This document shows positions 34,439 through 43,103 of a stretch of DNA of 64,000 nt, piece after piece; position 1 is the stretch's first letter; the number at the start of each line of letters is the position of its first letter. The DNA comes from Methylobacterium aerolatum (GTDB lineage Bacteria; Pseudomonadota; Alphaproteobacteria; Rhizobiales; Beijerinckiaceae), in contig NZ_BPQE01000027.1 in the NCBI RefSeq assembly GCF_022179085.1, positions 1 through 64,000 of the forward strand, given 5' to 3'. The translations under genes were made by a program, and so were the position numbers. The notes beneath the pieces are model-generated. The model searched no databases. It saw only the letters and a list, made by a program, of their open reading frames with translations, and was not told the origin of the DNA.

Positions 34439-35584
34439 ATGACCGACTCGAAGCTGCACCAACTGGACGGGCCGGTCGGTCCGTGGCGGGGGGCGGCGCC
34501 CCTGGCCGGCTCGGGCATCGCGGTCGTCTGCTTCACGGCGGCGCTGGCGCTCGCCTGGATGTCGGCGGGCACCCTGCTCCTGATCTTCGCCGGGATGCTG
34601 CTCGGCGTCTTCCTCGACGGCCTCACCCGCGCCCTGGCCTACGTCCTTCCCCTGCCCCGCAGCCTGCGGCTGACGCTCGCGAGCCTCGCGGTGGCCGTCT
34701 GCGCGGTGAGCTTTGCCACCTACGGCAGCGCCACGGTGGCCCAGCAGGGCCGCGACCTCGGCAGCACCATCAAGACCCAGGCGGATTTCGTGAATGGCTG
34801 GCTGTCGGAGCACGGCATCGACGTGCCGCTCCTGCAATCGCCGAAGGAGGACGGGCGGTCGGGCCGCGAGCCGGGCCAGCAGGAAGGGGGGCTCGGCGGC
34901 CTCGCCTCGGGTCTGCTGAAGAGTTCCGGCGCGGTCCTGTCGAGCGCGAGCAGCGTGCTCGGCCCCGCCACCGCCGTGGTGCTCGGCCTGTTCGATGCCG
35001 TGGGCAACCTGCTGGTGATCGTTTTCCTCGGCCTTGCCTTCGCCGCCGATCCGAAGGTCTACCGGGACGGGGTCCTGCGCTTCGTCCCCCCGGGGAAGCG
35101 GCGGCGGGCGGGGAAGGTGCTCGACAGCGCCGGGGAGACCCTGCGCCACTGGCTCTTCGGCCAGATCCTCACGATGACCGCGATCTTCCTGTTCACCTGG
35201 GCCGGCTTGTCCTTTCTCGGGATCGGCGGCGCGCTGATCCTCGGCCTGCAGGCCGGGCTCCTCGCCTTCGTGCCGACCGTGGGCCCGCTCGTCGCCGGCC
35301 TCGTGATCGTCCTCGCCGCCCTCGCCTCGGGCCTCAAGGCCCTCGTCGGGGCGCTTGGCGTGTACCTCGCCGTCCAGTGCCTGGAGAGCTACGGCCTCAC
35401 GCCCTTCATCCAGAAGCGCGCCCTCGACATCCCCCCGGCGACGATCTTCGCCGGACAGCTCGTGCTGGGCGTGATCTTCGGCCTGTGGGGCATCGCCCTG
35501 GCACTGCCCCTGCTGGCGGTGATCAAGGTGCTGCTGGAGCAGCTCTACGTCGAGGACACCCTGGGCGAGCATCCGGGACGGTAG
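34439..35584 (+). CDS. AI-2E family transporter (PerM-like permease)
   Basis: A 381-residue inner-membrane protein of the AI-2E/PerM family with about eight hydrophobic segments: two near the N-terminus (residues 26-62), one at 79-95, one at about 176-205, and a C-terminal cluster (about 235-370). The usual family block GLQAGLLAFVPTVGPLVAGL and the closing IALALPLLAVIKVLLEQLY are present. Members export varied small molecules or ions and most are not autoinducer transporters. The central soluble loop (about 110-160) is Gly/Glu-rich. Confidence 0.85.
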   Translation: MTDSKLHQLDGPVGPWRGAAPLAGSGIAVVCFTAALALAWMSAGTLLLIFAGMLLGVFLDGLTRALAYVLPLPRSLRLTLASLAVAVCAVSFATYGSATVAQQGRDLGSTIKTQADFVNGWLSEHGIDVPLLQSPKEDGRSGREPGQQEGGLGGLASGLLKSSGAVLSSASSVLGPATAVVLGLFDAVGNLLVIVFLGLAFAADPKVYRDGVLRFVPPGKRRRAGKVLDSAGETLRHWLFGQILTMTAIFLFTWAGLSFLGIGGALILGLQAGLLAFVPTVGPLVAGLVIVLAALASGLKALVGALGVYLAVQCLESYGLTPFIQKRALDIPPATIFAGQLVLGVIFGLWGIALALPLLAVIKVLLEQLYVEDTLGEHPGR

Positions 35585-35591
35585 ACCGGGC

Positions 35592-36821
35592 TCACCGCCG
35601 CAGCGCGTCCTCGATCAGCTTCGCGACGGCGAGGGTGCGCCCGTCGCCGCCGAAGCGGCCCACGACCTGAACGCCCACGGGGAGCCCCTCGCCGGGGACG
35701 GGCACGTTCACGCAGGGCACGCCCATCAGGGTCCAGAGGCGGTTGAACCGCGCGTCGCCCGTCGAGGCGAGGGTGGCGGGCGCCGGGCCCGGAGCCGAGT
35801 AGGTCAGGAGGACATCGACCTCCTCGAACAGCGCCTTCAGCACCCGCCGCGCCCGGTGGGCGTGGCGCCGGGCGTCGTCGTAGTCGGCGGCCGTGATCCG
35901 TCCGCCTGCTTCGAGATGTTCCCGGATCCGGGGCGGCAACGCCTCCCCGTGCTCGGTGAACTCCCACCCCAGGGCTTGGCGCGCCTCGAAATCCTGGATC
36001 TCGGGATGCCGCGCCCAGGCGCTCGCGAGTTCCGGCGGCAGGGCGATGTCCACCAGGCGTGCCCCCGCCCGCCCGGCGGCCTCCGCCGCGCGGAGAAGCG
36101 CCGCCTCGGCGGCAGGCTCCGGTGCCTGCGCGAAATCCTGGCGGACGAGGGCGATGCGCGGGGCCGATGCGGCCTCCGTCTCGATCCCCTCGCGACCGGT
36201 GACCGCCGCCAGGGCGTAGGCGAGGTCGCCGACGCCGGCCGCGAACAGGCCGACCGTGTCCAGCGCCCAGGAATAGGTCTTCACCCCCACGGTGGGGATG
36301 AGCCGGAAGGAGGGCTTGATCGCCGCGCAGCCGCAGAAGCTCGCCGGGCGGATCACCGAGCCGCCCGTCTGGGTGCCGAAGGCCAGCGGCAGCATCCCGC
36401 CGCCGACCGCCGCCGCCGAGCCCGCCGAGGAGCCGCCGGGGGTGTGGCCGGGATCGTGGGGGTTGCGGGTTTCCGTCGGGTCCAGGCTCGCGAAGGCGGT
36501 GGTCGTCGTCTTGGCGAGCGTGACGGCGCCCAGCGCCTTCAGGCGGCTCGCCACGGCGGCGTCGGCGCGCGGGCGCCAGCCCTCGTAGATCGCCGAGCCC
36601 ATCTGCGTCGGCAGTCCGGCGGTGTCGATGATGTCCTTGAGGCCCACCGCGATGCCGGCCAGGGGCCCCTCATCGGGGATGGCGGGATCGGGATCGAGCG
36701 CGACGAACGCCCCGATCGCCGGATCGCGGGCGGCGATGGCCTCCCGGCACAGGTCGATGGCGCCGCGCGGCGTGAGGGAGCCGGCACCGATGCGGGCGCG
36801 GAGGTCGAGGATCGAGATCAT
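35592..36821 (-). CDS. Amidase signature family hydrolase
   Basis: A 409-residue amidase. The Ser-cisSer-Lys triad is visible: Lys62 in GLKDIID, the cis-serine in GGSSAGSAA (about 131-132), and the nucleophile Ser155 in TQTGGSVIRPA. Family members include GatA, but this protein is shorter and lacks neighbouring gatB/gatC, so a stand-alone catabolic amidase is more likely. ATG 36821 was chosen; a longer frame reaches 36869 without conserved sequence. Substrate unknown. Confidence 0.88.
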   Translation of the reverse strand: MISILDLRARIGAGSLTPRGAIDLCREAIAARDPAIGAFVALDPDPAIPDEGPLAGIAVGLKDIIDTAGLPTQMGSAIYEGWRPRADAAVASRLKALGAVTLAKTTTTAFASLDPTETRNPHDPGHTPGGSSAGSAAAVGGGMLPLAFGTQTGGSVIRPASFCGCAAIKPSFRLIPTVGVKTYSWALDTVGLFAAGVGDLAYALAAVTGREGIETEAASAPRIALVRQDFAQAPEPAAEAALLRAAEAAGRAGARLVDIALPPELASAWARHPEIQDFEARQALGWEFTEHGEALPPRIREHLEAGGRITAADYDDARRHAHRARRVLKALFEEVDVLLTYSAPGPAPATLASTGDARFNRLWTLMGVPCVNVPVPGEGLPVGVQVVGRFGGDGRTLAVAKLIEDALRR

Positions 36822-36952
36822 CGCGTATTTGGTCGACCGCAGGCGGGACCTGTCAACAGGCCGTTTCACGAGGCGGTGAGGACGCCACGGCCGGCCCGAA
36901 ACTGAGAACGGCCTTGACGAAGCCTTTACGGGATCGTGCGCACTTGCCCGAC

Positions 36953-37960
36953 ATGCGTCGTAGCGTTCATGCGTTCCTGGCCATCGCGCTGTTCGGCGCG
37001 GCCCTCACCGCCTGTTCGGTCAACAGGTTCGAGCAGCGCGAGCCGTGGCGGGACCAGGCCGAGCAGGTCTGCCTCGCCAAGAAGCTCGTGACGCCCACCG
37101 AATTCATCACGCCGGCGGCCGCCATCGACGGGCCGGGGCCCTGCGGCATGCAGCAGCCCTTCCGCGTCACGCGCCTGGGCAACGGATCCGTGATCCTGAA
37201 GCAGCGCATGACCCTGGGCTGCCCGGCCCTCGCGGAGGCGGAGGCGTGGCTCGCGGACACGATCCAGCCCGCCGCCGAGCTGTATTTCGGCGTGCCGGTG
37301 GCGGAGATCAACGCGGGCTCCTATTCCTGCCGCGGCCGCAACAACCAAGCCGGCGCCAAGCTCTCCGAGCACGGGTTCGGCAACGCCGTGGACATCATGT
37401 CCTTCAAGCTGGCCGACGGCCACGTCATCACGGTGAAGGGCGGCTGGCGCGGCACCGAGGCCGAGCAGGGCTTCCTGCGCGAGGTCTTCCTCGGCGCCTG
37501 CCAGCGCTTCACCACCGTGCTCGCGCCGGGCTCCAACGTCTTCCACTACGACCACATCCACGTCGATCTCGCCCGGCACGATCCGCGGGGCCTGCGCCGC
37601 ATCTGCCAGCCGCTGATCAAGTTCACGCCGCAGCTCGGCGCGGACGGCGCGCGTCCGGTCTCGCGGCCCCTGCCCCCGCAGCGCCTCCCGGCGCCGCCGC
37701 AGGCCCCTGTGGATATCGAGGAGGACGATCCCTACGGCGCCTCGCCGATGTCCAAGGCGGCGAGCCCGGCGCAGGTCGCCCGGGCCCGCGCGCCCCAGGC
37801 TCCCTCGGCCTACACCTCGGTGCAGGCCGCCCGTCCGGCCCCGATGCCGCGCCCCCTCCCCCGCGTGACCGCCGCCGAGCCGGACGCCGTGGGCGAGGAA
37901 TACGGCGAGCCGCTGCAACTCGGCGCCCCGCCGGCCTCCGTGGGCGGACCGATCTACTGA
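36953..37960 (+). CDS. Extensin-like lipoprotein
   Basis: A 335-residue lipoprotein with the signal MRRSVHAFLAIALFGAALTAC, whose lipobox LTAC places the mature Cys near residue 21. The conserved extensin-like C domain (about 40-215) contains LSEHGFGNAVDIMSF and VFHYDHIHVDLARH, whose His/Asp residues resemble metal-dependent peptidase (D-Ala-D-Ala peptidase-like) sites. The last 120 residues are Pro/Ala-rich and low-complexity. It is probably a periplasmic cell-wall enzyme; the substrate is not established. ATG 36953 is preferred over upstream in-frame starts because it begins the signal peptide. Confidence 0.85.
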   Translation: MRRSVHAFLAIALFGAALTACSVNRFEQREPWRDQAEQVCLAKKLVTPTEFITPAAAIDGPGPCGMQQPFRVTRLGNGSVILKQRMTLGCPALAEAEAWLADTIQPAAELYFGVPVAEINAGSYSCRGRNNQAGAKLSEHGFGNAVDIMSFKLADGHVITVKGGWRGTEAEQGFLREVFLGACQRFTTVLAPGSNVFHYDHIHVDLARHDPRGLRRICQPLIKFTPQLGADGARPVSRPLPPQRLPAPPQAPVDIEEDDPYGASPMSKAASPAQVARARAPQAPSAYTSVQAARPAPMPRPLPRVTAAEPDAVGEEYGEPLQLGAPPASVGGPIY

Positions 37961-38024
37961 AAGGGCCGCGCGCAAACCCGCGCGCGCCCCTCGGCGGCCC
38001 GCGCCGGCGCCCTATACCGCTGGC

Positions 38025-38156
38025 ATGAAGCGCATCGTTCTCGTCGGAATCATCGCCGCCCTCCTCGCCGGCATCCTCACGATCGGTCTCGTATGGACGA
38101 AGGTGACGCCGGTCGTGCCCGCCACGCCCCCGGATTCCGCCTCGACCCCGCGGTAG
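38025..38156 (+). CDS. Small single-pass membrane protein
   Basis: ATG 38025 to TAG 38154-38156 encodes 43 residues: MKR, then one transmembrane helix (IVLVGIIAALLAGILTIGLV), then a short Pro/Thr-rich tail (TKVTPVVPATPPDSASTPR). Such proteins are common and poorly characterised in this group. It lies between the extensin-like gene and a toxin-antitoxin pair. There is no good ribosome site, so confidence is moderate. Confidence 0.5.
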   Translation: MKRIVLVGIIAALLAGILTIGLVWTKVTPVVPATPPDSASTPR

Positions 38157-38186
38157 CGTGGGAGCCTCGCTGGAGGCTCACCCGCG

Positions 38187-38205
38187 ACTATCATTCTATG
38201 ATAGT
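38187..38205. promoter_or_regulatory. Palindromic operator of the second toxin-antitoxin pair
   Basis: ACTATCAT (38187-38194) and ATGATAGT (38198-38205) are perfect inverted arms separated by TCT, 26 bases before the antitoxin start. It is the likely binding site of the ribbon-helix-helix antitoxin. Confidence 0.7.
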
Positions 38206-38231
38206 GTCGGTTCGGCTGTCCGGAGAGTCGC

Positions 38232-38492
38232 ATGCCGTCGAGCTATACCCTCGGTGCCCATTACGAGCGCTTCGTCCGAGATCTCGTGGCGAGCGGACGC
38301 TATGCCTCCGCGAGCGAGGTGATGCGCGATGGCCTCCGGCTGGTCGAGGAGCGGGAGCAGGTCCGTGCCGCCAAGATCGAGGCATTGCGCCGGGATATTC
38401 ACGAGGGATTGGCGAGCGGTCCGCCCGAGGTATTGGACATGGACGCCATCAAGCGCGAAGGGCGTCGCCGGATGACGGCGGAGCGTGAGTAG
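38232..38492 (+). CDS. ParD-family antitoxin
   Basis: An 86-residue ribbon-helix-helix antitoxin: SSYTLGAHYERFVRDLVASG, then YASASEVMRDGLRLVEERE, the classic ParD DNA-binding pattern, followed by a charged C-terminal toxin-binding segment. It starts at ATG 38232, 26 bases after the operator palindrome, and overlaps the toxin start by eight bases. Confidence 0.88.
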   Translation: MPSSYTLGAHYERFVRDLVASGRYASASEVMRDGLRLVEEREQVRAAKIEALRRDIHEGLASGPPEVLDMDAIKREGRRRMTAERE

Positions 38493-38784
38493 AATCCTTC
38501 GGCACCCGCGTGCCGTCGATGATCTGCTCGACCTCTGGTCCTACGTCGCCCAGGATGACGTCGCCGCCGCCGATCGCCTCCTCGACACGATCCAGCACAA
38601 GCTGGAACTGATCGCGGACCGGCCCCTCCTGGGTCGGGCACGCCCCGAACTGGCGCAGGATCTCCACAGTGTCGTCGTCGGCAATGTCGTCTTGTTTTAT
38701 CGGCCTGTCGCCGACGGCATCGTCCTGATCCGTGCGCTGAGTCGCTATCGCGATCTCGAGAGCATCGCGTTCGATCCCGGATAG
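38485..38784 (+). CDS. ParE-family toxin
   Basis: A 99-residue ParE-like toxin: RILRHPRAVDDLLDLWSYVA at the N-terminus, a helical hairpin (DRLLDTIQHKLELIADRP), LLGRARPELAQDLHSVVVGN, and VLFYRPVADGIVLIRALS forming the sheet. The start is GTG 38485, inside the end of the antitoxin gene. Relatives inhibit DNA gyrase; notably gyrA is also encoded in the window, though far away. Confidence 0.87.
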   Translation: MSRILRHPRAVDDLLDLWSYVAQDDVAAADRLLDTIQHKLELIADRPLLGRARPELAQDLHSVVVGNVVLFYRPVADGIVLIRALSRYRDLESIAFDPG

Positions 38785-38916
38785 CGGTTTCGTCCCCCCT
38801 CGCCACCGTTGCGCCCACGCCGCACCGCCTCGTCAATCTCTAGCCGCGCGGTCCACCTCTCTTGACTGGCGGCGCGCTCGGGGCATCGTCCGCGGATGCC
38901 GGTCAGGATCCACGTC

Positions 38917-39381
38917 ATGCGCCCCCTCCTCCGTCGTCTTTCGGTCGGCCTGCTCCTCGGGCTGACGGTCGCCGGCGCGGCCCAGGCCCGCTCGGCCCGC
39001 GAGGATATCGAGCCCGCCGAGGAGCGGGTGTTCCCCTTCGACGCACAGATCCCTGGCTGCCAGGACGCGGACGTACTGGAGAAGGTCGCCACCAACTTCG
39101 CGGAGAAGGAGGCGAAGTTCTGGAACTCGTCGATGACGATCGTGTCCTTCGACACGATCGAGCGCACCGCGTGGCGCCCCTGGGGTCTCGACACCTATCC
39201 CCGCCGCTTCTGCTCGGCGGTGGCGACGACCTCCGACGGCCTGCGCCGCAAGGTCGATTACTCGGTGCGCGAGAGCCTCGGCATCATCGGGTCGACCTGG
39301 GGCGTGGAGTTCTGCGTCCACGGCCTCGACCGTGACCTGTCCTACGCCTACGCCACCGCCTGCCGCATGGCCCGCCCGTGA
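38917..39381 (+). CDS. Secreted hypothetical protein upstream of RNase T2
   Basis: A 154-residue protein with a signal peptide (MRPLLRRLSVGLLLGLTVAGAAQARS). The mature part has four Cys (IPGCQD, RRFCSA, VEFCVHG, TACRM), probably two disulfides, and Trp-rich segments (FWNSSMTIVSFD, AWRPWGLDTYP). I do not recognise a named family. ATG 38917 has an AGGA about 10 bases upstream and starts the signal peptide. Its stop overlaps the RNase T2 start (GTGA), so the two secreted proteins are translationally coupled and may work together in the periplasm. Confidence 0.75.
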   Translation: MRPLLRRLSVGLLLGLTVAGAAQARSAREDIEPAEERVFPFDAQIPGCQDADVLEKVATNFAEKEAKFWNSSMTIVSFDTIERTAWRPWGLDTYPRRFCSAVATTSDGLRRKVDYSVRESLGIIGSTWGVEFCVHGLDRDLSYAYATACRMARP

Positions 39382-40064
39382 GGGGACGGACGGCCCGGAT
39401 CACGCTCGGCCTCCTCGCCGGGTTGACGGCGGCGGGCCTGGGACTTTCCCGGCTGGCCGCCGCGCAGGATCTCGGCGGGTTCGGCCGGAACGGCGCTCCC
39501 GGCGACTTCGATTTCTACGTCCTCGCCCTGTCGTGGTCGCCGGCCTATTGCGAGGGCCGGGGCGACCGGCGGGACGACGCGCAATGCGCCCCGGGCCGGG
39601 GCCTCGGCTTCGTGGTCCACGGACTCTGGCCGCAATACGACCGGGGCTACCCGGAGAACTGCTCGGCCGTGAACCGCCCGATCACCCGGCAGGCCATGGA
39701 TGCGGCGGGCCAGGTCTACCCGAGCGAGGGGCTCGCCCGGTACGAGTGGCGCAAGCACGGCACCTGCTCCGGCCTCGACCCCGCCGCCTACTTCGCCGCC
39801 GCGCGGACGGCCCGGCTCGCCGTGACGATCCCCGACGGCCTGAAGGCCGGGGGCCAGCGCCTCGCCCCCATCGAGATCGCCCGGCAGTTCGTGGCCGCCA
39901 ACAAGGGCCTGCGCCCGGACATGATGGCCGTGGCCTGCGCCCGCGGCAGCCTCACCGAGGTGCGGATCTGCTTCTCGAAGGATCTGCGCGGCTTCACCGC
40001 CTGCCCCAACGTCGCGCGGTCGAACTGCCGGGCGCCGGAGATCGCCGTGGACGCGGCCCGGTAG
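39378..40064 (+). CDS. Secreted RNase T2 family ribonuclease
   Basis: A 228-residue periplasmic endoribonuclease. A signal peptide (about 1-29) is followed by LALSWSPAYCEG. Active-site segment 1 is VVHGLWPQ with His81, and segment 2 is YEWRKHGTC with Glu123 and His127. Several cysteines fit the disulfides of the family. It cuts single-stranded RNA with little base preference through a 2',3'-cyclic phosphate, so it probably scavenges nucleotides or phosphate from RNA. The GTG start overlaps the preceding secreted-protein stop. Confidence 0.92.
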   Translation: MRGRTARITLGLLAGLTAAGLGLSRLAAAQDLGGFGRNGAPGDFDFYVLALSWSPAYCEGRGDRRDDAQCAPGRGLGFVVHGLWPQYDRGYPENCSAVNRPITRQAMDAAGQVYPSEGLARYEWRKHGTCSGLDPAAYFAAARTARLAVTIPDGLKAGGQRLAPIEIARQFVAANKGLRPDMMAVACARGSLTEVRICFSKDLRGFTACPNVARSNCRAPEIAVDAAR

Positions 40065-40130
40065 GTTTTTTCGATCGCGAAGGCCGATCACGGCTGGACC
40101 CGGGCCGCCGGATCCGGTTGACCGGCGGGC

Positions 40131-40985
40131 ATGAATTACCGGCACGCCTTCCACGCGGGCAACCACGCCGACGTGCTCAAGCACCTCGTGCTCGCCCGCG
40201 TCCTCGCCCATCTCTGCCTGAAGGACAAACCCTTCCGGGCGCTCGATGCCTTCGCCGGCCTCGGCGTGTACGACCTCGGCGCCGACGAGGCCCGGCGCAC
40301 GGGGGAATGGCGGGACGGATGGGGGCGCCTGGAGGCCCCGTTTCCCGCGTCGGTGGAAGCCCTGCTCGCGCCCTACCGCGCGGTGGTGGCCGCCACCCGC
40401 GCCCGCCACGGGGAGGCGACCTATCCCGGTTCGCCGGCGGTGATCCGGGAATTCCTGCGGCCGGGCGACCGGGGCGTGTTCGTCGAGCTTCACCCCGACG
40501 ACGCGGCCGTGCTGCGGGACCGCTACAACAGCGACACGCGCACCAAGGTGTTGCATCTCGACGGCTGGACGGCGGTCAACGCGCAGATCCCGCCGCCGGA
40601 GCGCCGGGGCTTGGTGCTGATCGATCCGCCCTACGAGGTGCCGGGCGAGATCGACCGCCTCGGCGCCCACCTCCTCAGGGCGGTGGCGAAGTGGCCGACC
40701 GGCGTGTTCCTCGCGTGGTATCCGATCAAGGACGTCGCGGCGATCGACCGGTTGGCGGCCCAGCTCGATGCCGGCCTGCGCCGTCCCGCCCTGCGCCTCG
40801 ACCTCCACATCCACCGGCCGGACGAGGCCACGCGTCTCAACGGAAGCGGGCTCGTCGTCGTGAACCCCCCCTGGCGACTTGCCGAGGACGCCGAGATCTT
40901 CCTACCCGCCCTGGCCGAACGACTCGCCCAGGGAGCCTATGGCGGCTACCGCTGCGAGGCTCTCGCACAGCATAGCGCGGCGTGA
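40131..40985 (+). CDS. rlmJ: 23S rRNA (adenine-2030-N6)-methyltransferase RlmJ
   Basis: A 284-residue SAM-dependent methyltransferase. The N-terminus MNYRHAFHAGNHADVLKH is the RlmJ hallmark. SAM-binding residues lie in ALDAFAGLGVYDL, and the catalytic motif is DPPYE (about residue 165), the DPPY form of N6-adenine methyltransferases. In E. coli it modifies A2030 of 23S rRNA. The length matches the family, and ATG 40131 is the only sensible start. Confidence 0.94.
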   Translation: MNYRHAFHAGNHADVLKHLVLARVLAHLCLKDKPFRALDAFAGLGVYDLGADEARRTGEWRDGWGRLEAPFPASVEALLAPYRAVVAATRARHGEATYPGSPAVIREFLRPGDRGVFVELHPDDAAVLRDRYNSDTRTKVLHLDGWTAVNAQIPPPERRGLVLIDPPYEVPGEIDRLGAHLLRAVAKWPTGVFLAWYPIKDVAAIDRLAAQLDAGLRRPALRLDLHIHRPDEATRLNGSGLVVVNPPWRLAEDAEIFLPALAERLAQGAYGGYRCEALAQHSAA

Positions 40986-41040
40986 ATACACGCCGGAGCC
41001 ACTCTCGGCCCTTATGGATTCCTAACAACCAGTCGAGAAA

Positions 41041-41060
41041 ATGTGACCCCAAAGTCACAT
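41041..41060. promoter_or_regulatory. Inverted repeat upstream of the porin gene
   Basis: ATGTGAC (41041-41047) and GTCACAT (41054-41060) are perfect arms with a 6-base spacer, 124 bases before the porin start. The TGTGA-N6-TCACA core has the layout of a CRP/FNR-family site. It may control the porin or terminate rlmJ. Confidence 0.45.
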
Positions 41061-41183
41061 GCGCTGCGGTGATCCCTTCGTAGCGCGGCAATTGCCCAAA
41101 ATCGAGGCAAATGCCCGAACTTTGCTTTTGTGAGTTTGCGGCACTGGTGTCAGCTTGACCATAGCACCCACCAACCGGACTGC

Positions 41184-42458
41184 ATGAACATGCCGACGCG
41201 TTCCACCCTGGCCGGTCTGGTCACCGCGCTCCTCTCCTCGACCACCGTGTTCGCCGCGGATCTCGCCGCCCCGAAGCCGGTGCCGGCTCCCGCGGAGCCC
41301 TGCAAGGCCACGCTGATCGGCCCCGCCTACGGCGGCGTCATCAAGGCGAACCCGAACCCCACCTGCTTCGCGGTGGGCGGTCTGGGCGACCTCTACATCG
41401 GCGGCGCGCTGACCGGTTACGGCTACACCCAGTCGAACCCCTTCCCCGCCGCCTTCGCGCCTCCCGGCGTCCCGGCCGACCGGGCGGCCCGGTTCGACAT
41501 CTCGAACCTCCAGGGTTGGATCCAGAAGCCGGAGGGCTTCTTCCAGTTCTACGTGCAGGGCGGCGCCTACGCGATCCCCGGCCTCGGTGTCGCGAACTAC
41601 AGCGCGCTCGACCAGACCGACCTGCTGTTCACCCCGCTTCCGGTGGCGTTCGGCAAGATCCAGATCAACGACGCATGGTCCGTCCAGGGCGGCCGGATGC
41701 CGACCATCATCGGGTCCGAGGCTCCGTTCACCTTCCAGAATCTCAACATCAACCGCGGCCTGCTCTTCGCGCAGGAGAACGTGATCAACCACGGCGTGCA
41801 GGTGAACTGGGCCGAGGGACCGTGGTCGGTGTCCGTGGCCGGCACCGACGGCTTCTTCTCGGGTGAGATCACGTGGTTCACCGGTAACGTCGCCTACAAG
41901 ATCGACGATTCGAACACGATCGGCGTGAACGGCGGCGTGAATCTCGGGCGCCAGAACACCGCGCTGCGGAGCCTGCGCTACCAATACGCAACCCCGCTGA
42001 ACCAGCAGAACAGCGGCATCTTCAACATCAACTATACCTATTCGAACGGCCCGTGGATCATCACGCCGTACTTCCAGTTCACCAACGTCGAGGCCGACGC
42101 GCGCCTCGGCATTACCACCAGCGCCTCGACCTACGGTGGCGCGCTGCTGGCGGCCTACTCCTTCACGGACAATTTCGCCCTCGCCGGCCGCGTCGAGTAC
42201 GAAGAGCAGACCGGTGTGCGCGGTTCGGGCACGACCAACCTCCTCGGCTACGGCGCCGGCAGCAACGCCTTCTCCGTCACGATCACGCCGACCTTCACCT
42301 GGGACCGTTACTTCTTCCGGGTCGAGTACGCCCACGTCGAGCTCGGCGGAATCACCCGCGGCAGCATCGCCAACGGCACCCTCGGCACCGGCTTCGGCCG
42401 CACCGGCAACCGCACCTCCCAGGACCGCTACATGGTGGAGACCGGCATCACCTTCTGA
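41184..42458 (+). CDS. Outer-membrane beta-barrel porin (BBP2 type)
   Basis: A 424-residue secreted protein with a signal peptide (MNMPTRSTLAGLVTALLSSTTVFA). Alternating amphipathic strands and many aromatic residues follow (GWIQKPEGFFQFYVQGGAY, WSVQGGRMPTIIGSE, NYTYSNGPWIITPYFQFTNV). The C-terminus DRYMVETGITF ends in Phe, as outer-membrane barrels do. The pattern fits the beta-barrel porin-2 family seen in Methylobacteriaceae; solute specificity is unknown. The start (41184 or 41190) has no clear ribosome site. A strong terminator follows. Confidence 0.85.
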   Translation: MNMPTRSTLAGLVTALLSSTTVFAADLAAPKPVPAPAEPCKATLIGPAYGGVIKANPNPTCFAVGGLGDLYIGGALTGYGYTQSNPFPAAFAPPGVPADRAARFDISNLQGWIQKPEGFFQFYVQGGAYAIPGLGVANYSALDQTDLLFTPLPVAFGKIQINDAWSVQGGRMPTIIGSEAPFTFQNLNINRGLLFAQENVINHGVQVNWAEGPWSVSVAGTDGFFSGEITWFTGNVAYKIDDSNTIGVNGGVNLGRQNTALRSLRYQYATPLNQQNSGIFNINYTYSNGPWIITPYFQFTNVEADARLGITTSASTYGGALLAAYSFTDNFALAGRVEYEEQTGVRGSGTTNLLGYGAGSNAFSVTITPTFTWDRYFFRVEYAHVELGGITRGSIANGTLGTGFGRTGNRTSQDRYMVETGITF

Positions 42459-42482
42459 TCGCCGTCCTCATCCGAACGACGG

Positions 42483-42514
42483 GAAGCCCCGGACCCCACG
42501 GTCCGGGGCTTCTT
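42483..42514 (+). terminator. Intrinsic terminator after the porin gene
   Basis: GAAGCCCCGGACC (42483-42495) pairs perfectly with GGTCCGGGGCTTC (42500-42512) around CCAC, followed by TTC. It lies 24 bases after the porin stop. The reverse strand could also end the convergent acetyltransferase transcript. Confidence 0.8.
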
Positions 42515-42554
42515 CGCGTCTCGTGGCCTCTCGCGTGTCGTGGTCTCTCGCGTT

Positions 42555-43103
42555 TCAGGGGCCGTCGCGCCGGAGGAGGCGGCGGCCGGGGCGGTGGCCC
42601 TCCTCCCCCGTGTCGACGAAGCCGAGCTTGTGCAGCAGGCCCCAGGAGGCGACGTTGCCGGGGCGGCATTCCGCCACGACGGTGCGCCGGGGGAAGCGCC
42701 GGGCGAGGTCGGCGATGAGGGCCGAGACCGCCTCGAAGGCGAGGCCCCGTCCCCGCGCCGCGCCGCCCATCCAGTAGCCGATTTCGATCAGGCCCGCCCC
42801 GCGCAGGTGTGCGCCGACCACGCCGACGAGGCCGGAGACCGGGAGGTCCGGCGGCTCCCGCTCCCGCGTCCAGGCCCCGAGGAAGCGATCCGTGGCGCGG
42901 GCGCCACCCCGGATGAGATCCCGCGCGTCGTCGAGGGTGAAAGGCGCGGGCAGGAAATCGACGGCGCCGGTGATGGCGGGGTCGTCGGTGAGCCGGCACA
43001 GGGCGTCGGCATCCTCGGGCCGCAGCCCGGCGATCCGCAGGCGGGCTGTGTCCAGGCGGGGCAGGTCGGCGAGGCTGTCGCGCGGCCGGGATAGATTGAA
43101 CAT
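42555..43103 (-). CDS. GNAT family N-acetyltransferase
   Basis: A 182-residue acetyltransferase of the RimJ/RimL-like group. It begins with LDTARLRIAGLRPEDADALC; the acetyl-CoA loop is IGYWMGGAARGRGLAFEAVSA, followed by VVAECRPGNVASWGLLHKLGF with the conserved Asn. The substrate is unknown; such enzymes modify protein N-termini, antibiotics or small molecules. ATG 43103 was preferred over upstream frames for its family N-terminus. Confidence 0.85.
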   Translation of the reverse strand: MFNLSRPRDSLADLPRLDTARLRIAGLRPEDADALCRLTDDPAITGAVDFLPAPFTLDDARDLIRGGARATDRFLGAWTREREPPDLPVSGLVGVVGAHLRGAGLIEIGYWMGGAARGRGLAFEAVSALIADLARRFPRRTVVAECRPGNVASWGLLHKLGFVDTGEEGHRPGRRLLRRDGP

